Positions 32,853-39,541 of a DNA stretch of 43,476 nucleotides are shown one piece after another; within the stretch, counting starts at the first letter, position 1; every line of letters starts with the position of its first letter. The stretch is from Pseudomonadales bacterium (lineage in GTDB: Bacteria; Pseudomonadota; Gammaproteobacteria; Pseudomonadales; Azotimanducaceae): NCBI GenBank assembly GCA_028279305.1, contig JANQOA010000386.1, positions 1 through 43,476 of the forward strand, in the 5' to 3' direction. The notes below the pieces were generated by a model. It did not search any database and was not told the DNA's origin. It saw nothing but the letters and a program-made list of their open reading frames with translations. Position numbers and translations under genes: made by a program.

Positions 32853-34124
32853 ATGAACCAGTCCAATCATCCTCAGGCGGCGGCTGATCAGCCGGCTGCT
32901 GCTACGGCTTACGTGCCGCCGCTGCAGCTCACTGAAGGACAACCGCCGCCGATTGCCGCCAACGGCGGTTTGTCCTACATGTCTTTCGACCGCAATGGCG
33001 ACGCCGGCACCACCGCCGCCACCGAAGCGGCGCTGCAGCAGATTGCCGCCGGCGAAGGCCAGGCTGTTATCGATTTGCTGGAAAACGCCCCGCCCGGACC
33101 CATTCAGACCAAATGGGGGCTGGGCTTCAGACGCTATGCGGAATGTGTTGAGTATATCCGCGACAACAACATCCAGGCACCCGCCGGCGGTGTGGCGCTG
33201 CCGCTGCGCTATACCATCTACGAACAACCGTCGTACTCCGTCGTGTCGTCCAACGCTTTGTGGCAGGACCCGGGCAGGGATGCAGACGCACGCGCCCTGC
33301 GCCAGGACGAAAAAGACAATGCGCGGCGCTGCCTGTATTTTCCCCAGGTGCTGCGTGACGCCAGACGCATCGAGGAGTACCACCCGGGCCTGAAACCGGA
33401 CAGCCCGGAATGTATGGACAAACTGGGGGTTGCTTTAGGCCACTGCGAATCCGCGTGTACAAACTTTTACGACGCCGCGGAAGTGGAGCGGGTGTTTTAC
33501 CCGGAGATGGAGCAACTGCTGCTGGCGTTCTTCCCGGATGCCACGGACGCCCTGGTCTACAATCACGACGTCTTTGACAAAGACTACCAGGGTGACCGCA
33601 CCGAAGATCAGGACAACAAAAATCCGGGGGTCAACGCCAACTACGCAAATCTGGTGCACAACGACCTGAACGACAACAGCGGACGGGTACGCTGCCGTGA
33701 ATTGCTGACCCAGAACCTGCGCAACTTCGGCCGCCGGCAACACTATAGCGAGGCTGAAGCTGATGCAAAAATGTCGCGCCGCTTCATGTCCATCAATCTG
33801 GCCAAGCCCATGGAAACCGTGGAGCAGAACCCGTTTGTGTTATGCGCCTGGCCGTCTTTTGCGGACCAGCCTTATATCACCAACTACCGGATCTACGATG
33901 ACCGGGTCGGCGAAACGACACGCTTCACCTACCGCCAGGACCACGAATGGTACTGGTTTCCGCATCAGACCCCTACCGAGGTCAGCATGTTGAAGTGTTA
34001 TGACTCCGTGACGGACGGCAGTGTGTCGCGCTGGTCGTTCCACTCCGCCTGCGTGGATCACACCGCGCCGGCGGATGCCCGCTGCCGCAAGAATGTGGTT
34101 GTCAGATCGTTTGTGTTCTTTTAA
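32853..34124 (+). CDS. CmcJ/NvfI-family oxygenase-like protein
   Basis: A 423-residue protein of the CmcJ/NvfI family, related to fungal AsaB and gibberellin-desaturase-like proteins; characterised members are non-heme iron, 2-oxoglutarate-dependent enzymes of secondary metabolism. The family pattern is seen as DALVYNHDVFDKD, LVHNDLNDNSGRVRCRELL (HxD metal-ligand candidate), MSINLAKPMETVEQNPFVLCAWPSF (usually NVWRPI-like), TEVSMLKCYDS and the closing SFHSACVDHTAPADARCRKNVVVRSFVFF. Thirty residues at the N-terminus are Ala/Pro/Gln-rich. The product and substrate are unknown. AAGG precedes the ATG. It sits between the two nitroreductase paralogs. Confidence 0.82.
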   Translation: MNQSNHPQAAADQPAAATAYVPPLQLTEGQPPPIAANGGLSYMSFDRNGDAGTTAATEAALQQIAAGEGQAVIDLLENAPPGPIQTKWGLGFRRYAECVEYIRDNNIQAPAGGVALPLRYTIYEQPSYSVVSSNALWQDPGRDADARALRQDEKDNARRCLYFPQVLRDARRIEEYHPGLKPDSPECMDKLGVALGHCESACTNFYDAAEVERVFYPEMEQLLLAFFPDATDALVYNHDVFDKDYQGDRTEDQDNKNPGVNANYANLVHNDLNDNSGRVRCRELLTQNLRNFGRRQHYSEAEADAKMSRRFMSINLAKPMETVEQNPFVLCAWPSFADQPYITNYRIYDDRVGETTRFTYRQDHEWYWFPHQTPTEVSMLKCYDSVTDGSVSRWSFHSACVDHTAPADARCRKNVVVRSFVFF

Positions 34125-34147
34125 CCGCGGCCGGCGGCGGCTGCAGT

Positions 34148-34300
34148 TCAGCCCGCCGCCCCGCCATCCACATATTGTTTACCGCGGGCCAGCACGGTCA
34201 GCACCACCACCCGCACCTTTAAGTTAAATTCCGCCGCCAGGCCCAGGCACTCCCTGAAGGTCCATACCTCCTGCTGGTCGATGCGCTGCTCCAGGGTCAC
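34148..34300 (-). CDS. Small protein (50 residues) coupled to nitroreductase copy 2
   Basis: A small ORF read on the minus strand starts with GTG 34300-34298 and overlaps the stop of the nitroreductase gene by four bases (GTGA). This coupling is the evidence that it is real. The peptide begins MTLEQRIDQQEVWTFRECL and continues with hydrophobic LKVRVVVLTVLARGKQYVDG. An amphipathic helix is followed by a hydrophobic run too short to be a sure membrane span. No family is recognised. GGAG lies inside the gene, not upstream. It could be the remnant of a longer gene. Confidence 0.5.
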   Translation of the reverse strand: MTLEQRIDQQEVWTFRECLGLAAEFNLKVRVVVLTVLARGKQYVDGGAAG

Positions 34301-34974
34301 TCGTCAAAACCGACAAACACGGCCGCATCATCCACCGACTTACGGTTGGGCACCACCGCATTGGCGGGAAAGGTATGATCCGGAAAACCCATCGCCACGC
34401 AGATCATGATCACCTGGTCTTCCGGGATGCCGGCGTGTTCCCTGACCACCGGCGATTGCATTATGCCCTGACTGTTTACCACGCAACCCAGACCCCTGGA
34501 CCATGCCGCATTCACCAGCGCATTGGTGACCGCGCCGCAGTCAAACGGCGCGATATCACCGCCGTGAATGGAGCGGTCGTAAGTGATCACCACCGACACC
34601 GGCGCATCAAACTGGCGGAAGCCCCGCAGCACCCAGTCCTGACGCTTGGCTTTGTCGTCCCAGGGAATGCCCATGGCTTCAAACAGTTGCCCCGCCACCT
34701 CTTTCTGACGCTCCCGGTGCACCCCTTTGTAAGCGCCGTGGCCGCGGAACTCGCGCGAGTCCGGCACCCCGGCCAGGTTACGCTCAACGTTGCCGGCGCG
34801 GATGCGGTCCAGGGGTTCGCCGGTGACCACATAAAAGTTCCAGGGCTGGGTGTTCAACGACGAGGGCGCACGCATGGCAATCTCGATCACCTCGCGGAGC
34901 AGTTTTTTCGGCACCGCTTCTGTTTCAAAGCCGCGGATACTGCGCCGCCCCAACACCACCTCATCGTATTGCAT
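34297..34974 (-). CDS. Nitroreductase-family flavoprotein (copy 2)
   Basis: A 225-residue FMN-dependent enzyme and close paralog of the product at 32015-32695. Shared blocks are LGRRSIRGFE, MRAPSSLNTQPWNFYVV, RAGNVERNLAGVPDSREFRGHG, DWVLRGFRQFDAPVSVV and the VVNSQGIMQSPVVREHAGIPED stretch. Its ATG overlaps the stop of the rraA-like gene by one base (TAATG), and the small ORF at 34148 overlaps its stop. So it lies in the middle of a three-gene unit. The substrate is not known. Confidence 0.92.
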   Translation of the reverse strand: MQYDEVVLGRRSIRGFETEAVPKKLLREVIEIAMRAPSSLNTQPWNFYVVTGEPLDRIRAGNVERNLAGVPDSREFRGHGAYKGVHRERQKEVAGQLFEAMGIPWDDKAKRQDWVLRGFRQFDAPVSVVITYDRSIHGGDIAPFDCGAVTNALVNAAWSRGLGCVVNSQGIMQSPVVREHAGIPEDQVIMICVAMGFPDHTFPANAVVPNRKSVDDAAVFVGFDE

Positions 34975-35684
34975 TAACCGCCTCCTCCGCGCAACAGTTC
35001 GCGCAGATGTGACGCTGAAGTTGCCTGCCTGATTTTTGCCATGCGTGATTCTTCCTCAGCCAGCAGGGTGTTTGCGTTGTCCAACACCGCCTGTAGTTTA
35101 TCCGCCGGAAACTTCACGGCACCGTTTTCGTCCATATGAATGATCTCGCCCGGCGCTACATCCATACCCGCTACCGACACCGGCGCGTTTACGCTGTGCA
35201 CGGCAAACTCGCCGTGGCCGGCACACACCCCGGTCAGCAGGTATTGAAAGCCCAGCTTGCGGATCACATCAATGTCCCTGGACGGGCCGTCGGAGATACA
35301 ACCCACGCAACCCATGGTCTGCATCATGGTGGTCATAATTTCACCGGAAAGTCCCACCTTGGGTGCAATCTCAGGGGGAAACTTCTGCTGCAGCACCAGG
35401 ATGGTGGGTTTCGGCCCCGCATCCAATGCGTCCATTACGTCCAGCAGCGACAGGCGCCCGGAAAACGAAGGGTCCGGCAGCCCTACCGTGCAGGTCACCG
35501 CAAAACCGATGCGCGGACCCAGTTCCGGATACATGCACTTGATGCTCTGGTCGGTATACCAGTTTTCCGTCCATGGGTTGTACAACCCCAGGCAGGTGCG
35601 CGCATTGGGATAGGTCGCCACTACATTTGTGATAGTGGGGGTATCAATGTTCTGCAGAGCGGCAAAAATTTCCGCGTGCTCCAT
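34974..35684 (-). CDS. RraA-family protein (4-hydroxy-4-methyl-2-oxoglutarate aldolase-like)
   Basis: A 236-residue RraA-fold protein. Besides the RNase E inhibitor RraA, this family includes class II aldolases for 4-hydroxy-4-methyl-2-oxoglutarate, the end step of gallate/protocatechuate 4,5-cleavage. The core CVGCISDGPSRDIDVIRKLGFQYLL holds the metal-site region (DG..RD). Residue ranges about 75-100 and 190-215 are longer than in RraA itself. It therefore resembles the aldolase-like subgroup rather than the RNase E regulator, but the catalytic activity is not established by sequence alone. It is first in the unit with the nitroreductase gene and the small ORF. Confidence 0.82.
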   Translation of the reverse strand: MEHAEIFAALQNIDTPTITNVVATYPNARTCLGLYNPWTENWYTDQSIKCMYPELGPRIGFAVTCTVGLPDPSFSGRLSLLDVMDALDAGPKPTILVLQQKFPPEIAPKVGLSGEIMTTMMQTMGCVGCISDGPSRDIDVIRKLGFQYLLTGVCAGHGEFAVHSVNAPVSVAGMDVAPGEIIHMDENGAVKFPADKLQAVLDNANTLLAEEESRMAKIRQATSASHLRELLRGGGG

Positions 35685-35700
35685 GGCTTGCGCCTCCGCT

Positions 35701-36426
35701 TCAATCGGTCAGATAAAAGGTAATGGTGGTGACGACACGTACGTCTTTTTCTATTTTAACCGTATCCGAGTAACTCTCCCCGACGTCACGGATAATAAAT
35801 CCACCCTGACGGGCATCACGGATGCCGCCGACCTGTACGCCGGCGTTAGCGGCAAATTCATTAGCCGCCAGGCGTGCGTTGGTAGTGGCTTCTTTCAGCA
35901 TGGCGGGCTTAATTTCATTCAGTTTGGTGAAATGGTAGGCCGGTTGATTGTTCTGTATGTCCACACCCACCGCTATCAATTCATTCAGCCTCGCCCGGGC
36001 ACTGGAGACCTGGTGGACGTTGTCAGTTTCCACCTCAATGGTTCCGGTCAGAACAAATTTCTCCTCCACCAGTTCCTGGCTGTTGTTGCGGAACTCCAGG
36101 CGGTCAAAATCCACCACCCCGGGGGTGACCTCCCCTTCATCAAAACCGCTCTCTTTTAACAGCGCTATAACACGCTCCCGGTCCTGCTGGGAGCGCCGGT
36201 ACAGCTCCGCCATGGCATTGCGGTTACTGCCGGTGACCCGGTACTGGACCTGCCAGTACGCCCGGTCCGCCTCCACCCGGCGCTCCGCCAACCCCTTTAC
36301 ATCAGCGGTGTTGATGGCCACCCGGGAGTTGTACAGCGTCTGACTGACAAAGTAACCCGCGCCGGAGATCCCCAAGGCCACGACCAGCGCGGGGAGTAAC
36401 AGGTTAGCGGTTGCGGATTGGGTCAA
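35701..36426 (-). CDS. SIMPL-domain (DUF541) membrane-anchored protein
   Basis: A 241-residue envelope protein with one N-terminal membrane span (LLLPALVVALGISGAGYFVSQ, residues about 9-29) and a periplasmic SIMPL/DUF541 domain. The domain shows VKGLAERRVEADRAYWQVQYRVTG, ELYRRSQQDRERVIALLKESGF and the C-terminal VRVVTTITFYLTD strand. Functions in the family are poorly known; some are linked to oxidative stress protection (YggE-like) or protein-kinase signalling. Upstream are 255 bases shared with the divergent VWA gene. Its stop is 16 bases from the rraA-like start, so co-transcription with the next unit is possible. Confidence 0.88.
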   Translation of the reverse strand: MTQSATANLLLPALVVALGISGAGYFVSQTLYNSRVAINTADVKGLAERRVEADRAYWQVQYRVTGSNRNAMAELYRRSQQDRERVIALLKESGFDEGEVTPGVVDFDRLEFRNNSQELVEEKFVLTGTIEVETDNVHQVSSARARLNELIAVGVDIQNNQPAYHFTKLNEIKPAMLKEATTNARLAANEFAANAGVQVGGIRDARQGGFIIRDVGESYSDTVKIEKDVRVVTTITFYLTD

Positions 36427-36525
36427 TGGAGCACCTCAGCAGGAAAACAGGCAAGCAGGCGGCATGCATGCGTGCGCACCCATTATAGCCGCTATTTTGC
36501 GGGGTTGGTAAAGCAGGTTGATGGA

Positions 36526-36552
36526 GTCAACAGCGCGTCAACAAGCCGTCAA
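36526..36552. promoter_or_regulatory. Three GTCAA boxes on an 11-bp period
   Basis: GTCAA occurs at 36526-36530, 36537-36541 and 36548-36552, exactly 11 bp apart, as GTCAACAGCGC, GTCAACAAGCC, GTCAAACTGAG. This is the geometry bound by OmpR/PhoB-type response regulators. It lies 130 bases before the VWA lipoprotein ATG and about 100 bases before the divergent SIMPL gene. The rest of the 36427-36681 gap shows no other clear signal. Confidence 0.45.
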
Positions 36553-36681
36553 ACTGAGTATCGAGTCTCTATACGGAACCCGGCAACCGGTTAGCATAGC
36601 CGTTATATATTTCAGCTAAACTGAGTGAACAGGTTCACATCAAGAGCCTTTCAGACCGTCGCGCCAGCAAGGAGGCCCCTA

Positions 36682-38517
36682 ATGCGCCATATGTTTGTCA
36701 TATTTTTGACAGCCCTGACTTTTGCCTGTACTTCATCCAACCAGGACAAGCTGCAGCCTTATGCCGGGTTGAACAAAATGGCACCCGGACAACTTCAAGT
36801 GGAGATGCAACCGCCGGCGGAAGACGTTTTTGCCACCGGTGAAAGTGTTTTCCTGGATGTGGAAGGCATGGCGTCCGCAATCGGCGGAGTCCGTCATCTC
36901 GACATCATGCTGGTCATGGACCGCTCCACCAGCCTCAAGTCCACCGACCCGGAAGACTTCCGTGCCGCCGGCGCCAAGAGTTTTGTGCAGAATCTGTCAC
37001 CGCGCAGCGACACCTTAATCGGCGTGGTGGGATTCGACAGCAAGAGTCAATTGCTGCAGGACCTCACCGCTGACCGCAAGCGGGTAGCGCGTACCATCGA
37101 CGGCATGCAGCGTTCCGGCGGCACCAACATTGCCGCGGGCATGGAAAACGCCCTGGCAGAACTGGCGGCAAATGGCCGCGAGGGTTCTTCACGGCTGATT
37201 CTGCTGTTCACCGACGGTAAATCCAACCAGCGTAAAGCCCGTGAGGCCACCCGCCAGGCCCAGGCCCAGGGCGTGACCGTACATACCCTGTTGCTGGGCA
37301 GCAGCAAGGGCGGCGCGGAGATTCTCGAAGAAATAGCCCAGGCCACCGGCGGCAGCTTCACCCAGGTAGATGATCCGTCCAAGCTGCCTGAAGCATTCCT
37401 CAACCTGCGCACCACCGGTGTGGAACAGGTGACCCTCAGCGTAAACGGCGAGACGGTGCCGGCCAGACTCACCGGCGGCACGTTTATGGGGCGCGTGCCC
37501 CTGCAACTGGGCGAAAACCGGATTGTTGCCCGCGCCACCAGCCTGGATGAACAGGTGAAGGAAACCGCCATGACGGTGAATGTGGGTGATGCAAGCTGTG
37601 CCGCCCTGGACGTTGACGCCACCTACGAAGGTTTACCAGCCATATCCCTGAACGAGCGTGCCGTGGAGATTGTAATTGATGCATCACGCAGCATGTGGGG
37701 CCGCATGGACGGCGAACCGAAAATGTCCGTGGCCAAAGACATCCTGCTGGACGCCGCGGACTGGCTGCCTCAGGACCTGAACCTGGCTTTGCGCGCTTAC
37801 GGCAGCGAGAGCCAGAGCGACCTGAACAACTGTGCCGACTCCACCCTGATGGTGCCTTTCGGCACCGAAGGCCGCGAACAGATCCGGGATTCCATCAACA
37901 CCCTGAAACCCCGCGGCCAGACACCTATCGCATTTGCCCTGCAGCAGGCTGCTGACGATTTTGCCGAGCTGGACAGCGAGCGCACCATCGTGCTGGTCAC
38001 CGACGGTATCGAAAGCTGCGGCGGTGATCCGATTGCGGCAGCCGCCGCCCTGCAGGAAGCCGGGATTAAAATCCACGTCATCGGTTTCGGCATGGGCAAC
38101 GCCCAGGACGAAGACACCGCCAGCCTGCAGTCTATTGCTGAGGCCGGCGCCGGCCGTTTCCTCACCGCCGGCAGCGCGGCTGAGTTACGCAAGGCATTGG
38201 AAGCCACCGTCGGCACCCCGTTCCGCGTGCTGCAGACCGGCAACGTGGTGGCGGAAGGTACGCTGGGTTCAGCCGAACGTCTGTATCTGCCTCAGGGTGA
38301 CTACCGCCTGGAACTGGACAGCGTACCGCGCCATGAAGTGGAACTGAGCCTGCAGCCCCGCGATCAGCTTGCTCTGACGATGCAGAAAAGCGGCGGTATT
38401 TTTTCCGTGTCTGAACAACGCGGAGAGTTACCGGCAACCTCCTGTGAAGAGTCGGTGGCGTGGAAAAAACGCGTAAAAGACGACACCCCGGCGCTGAGCA
38501 GTGTAATTCAATGGTGA
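36682..38517 (+). CDS. Lipoprotein with two von Willebrand factor A domains
   Basis: A 611-residue exported lipoprotein. The signal sequence MRHMFVIFLTALTFACTSSN has a lipobox-like FAC with Cys at residue 16. The first VWA domain begins near residue 73 with DIMLVMDRSTSLKS (MIDAS D-x-S-x-S) and includes SGGTNIAAGMENAL and LLFTDGKSNQ. The second starts at about 329 with EIVIDASRSMWG and contains GQTPIAFALQQAADDF and VLVTDGIESCGGD. Each has complete metal-site motifs. The spacer (about 250-320) is a beta-rich domain. The C-terminal 60 residues carry further beta structure and end in a basic stretch. AAGGAGG lies 6 bases upstream of the ATG. The gene probably has an envelope adhesion, sensing or scaffold role; its 3' end overlaps the convergent gene by 10 bases. 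Confidence 0.9.
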   Translation: MRHMFVIFLTALTFACTSSNQDKLQPYAGLNKMAPGQLQVEMQPPAEDVFATGESVFLDVEGMASAIGGVRHLDIMLVMDRSTSLKSTDPEDFRAAGAKSFVQNLSPRSDTLIGVVGFDSKSQLLQDLTADRKRVARTIDGMQRSGGTNIAAGMENALAELAANGREGSSRLILLFTDGKSNQRKAREATRQAQAQGVTVHTLLLGSSKGGAEILEEIAQATGGSFTQVDDPSKLPEAFLNLRTTGVEQVTLSVNGETVPARLTGGTFMGRVPLQLGENRIVARATSLDEQVKETAMTVNVGDASCAALDVDATYEGLPAISLNERAVEIVIDASRSMWGRMDGEPKMSVAKDILLDAADWLPQDLNLALRAYGSESQSDLNNCADSTLMVPFGTEGREQIRDSINTLKPRGQTPIAFALQQAADDFAELDSERTIVLVTDGIESCGGDPIAAAAALQEAGIKIHVIGFGMGNAQDEDTASLQSIAEAGAGRFLTAGSAAELRKALEATVGTPFRVLQTGNVVAEGTLGSAERLYLPQGDYRLELDSVPRHEVELSLQPRDQLALTMQKSGGIFSVSEQRGELPATSCEESVAWKKRVKDDTPALSSVIQW

Positions 38518-39404
38518 CCGGCTGAAAGTTTGGGCGCAGCACTGTCCGCGGTGCGGCGGCTGCGCCCCGACCCGGATCCGGACTCCGAGCCGGACTTCGA
38601 GCCGGACTCCGCGCCGGAAGAACGCCGCCCCCGGCGCACCTTTATCATCCACACAACCATCACCAGTAACGGCGCAAAAGCCAGCAGCAGCGGCAAAGGG
38701 GAATTGTTAAACCAGCCGGGAAAAACCTGCGGCTGGCCCAGAAACAAAGACCCTGAAGCGATAAAAAAAGATACACACATACGCCACAGGTGCCGGGAGA
38801 CCCGCGCCGCCGGCTCCAGCTTGCCGCGCAACAGCACATTCAACTCCCCCGCCGCCGCGGCACTTCCGGCCAGCACAAAAATGACAAACGCCTGTGGCGG
38901 TGAACCGTCTACCGTACCGCTGGGGTGATGGGCGCCCTGATAGGCAAACCATAGTCCCATGGCGGTGATGAACAGCGCCGCCGCCAGACCCGCAACAACT
39001 TGCGGACCCGCGCAGATTTCCCGCCGCCGCGCCGCCGCCACCCCGGTCAGCAACAGGTACAGGGCAAGCACCCCGCCAATAAAGTTAGGCCGCTGGCCTG
39101 TCTGCAGAAAAGGTGCCACGCCGGCGCCGATCAGGTAGCTGATAAACATGCCAACCGCAAACCAGCGTCCCGCGCACCGGTGCCAGCGGCCCCCTTTTGT
39201 TGTCAGGCTGGCCGCGGTGCCGGCGGCCAAACCCACGGCACCGCCGGCAATGTGCAGGATCAGCAGCAACGCTGCAAAGGCGTGGGCCCACCATGACGCA
39301 TCCGCGGCTAATTCCAATCTTTCCGCCCACGCAGGTGTTGCGTAAAACACCGCCATGCAGGTCAGCGTCAGGGCCGACACGCGCGCAAACCCAGGGTTTT
39401 TCAT
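38508..39404 (-). CDS. DUF2306-like polytopic membrane protein
   Basis: A 298-residue inner-membrane protein with about seven hydrophobic spans. A signal-like start MKNPGFARVSALTLTCMAVF is followed by WAHAFAALLLILHIAGGAVGLAAGTAASLTTKGGRWHRCAGRWF, whose His and Gly pattern and GRWHR loop resemble DUF2306 proteins, a family of suspected heme-related or redox membrane proteins. The C-terminus (about 265-298) is a low-complexity Ser-Gly-Glu-Arg tail, GAESGSKSGSESGSGSG, encoded by a 12-bp-period repeat (38577-38620). I took the ATG at 39404; the frame opens earlier into the operator palindrome. Its last 10 bases overlap the convergent VWA gene. Confidence 0.75.
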   Translation of the reverse strand: MKNPGFARVSALTLTCMAVFYATPAWAERLELAADASWWAHAFAALLLILHIAGGAVGLAAGTAASLTTKGGRWHRCAGRWFAVGMFISYLIGAGVAPFLQTGQRPNFIGGVLALYLLLTGVAAARRREICAGPQVVAGLAAALFITAMGLWFAYQGAHHPSGTVDGSPPQAFVIFVLAGSAAAAGELNVLLRGKLEPAARVSRHLWRMCVSFFIASGSLFLGQPQVFPGWFNNSPLPLLLAFAPLLVMVVWMIKVRRGRRSSGAESGSKSGSESGSGSGRSRRTADSAAPKLSAGHH

Positions 39405-39444
39405 CTCAGACTTCTGCTCCCAAGGCCATATAAACCTAAGCCTA

Positions 39445-39475
39445 GTACTTAGTACGTAATTTACGTACAAAGTAC
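39445..39475. promoter_or_regulatory. 31-bp nested palindrome, operator candidate
   Basis: GTACTT-a-GTACGTAA-t-TTACGTAC-a-AAGTAC is symmetric at every position except the two single A residues and the centre. It lies 41 bases upstream of the DUF2306-like start. This length and form match TetR- or MarR-type operators. It could also block or start transcription, but no T-run makes it a terminator. Confidence 0.75.
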
Positions 39476-39496
39476 GAGGATTTCAGGAGAAAGTCA

Positions 39497-39541
39497 ATGA
39501 GAGCGTCAGCGCTGCGCGCCGACCTGTTTATCCGGGGCTAA
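39497..39541 (+). other. 14-codon ORF with good ribosome site, possible regulator remnant
   Basis: AGGAG (39485-39489) is followed 7 bases later by an ATG that opens MRASALRADLFIRG and then TAA. The stop overlaps the ppdK stop on the other strand. Its place, divergent from the DUF2306-like gene across the palindrome, is where a TetR-like repressor gene is usually found. It may be a truncated N-terminus, a leader peptide or chance. Confidence 0.3.
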
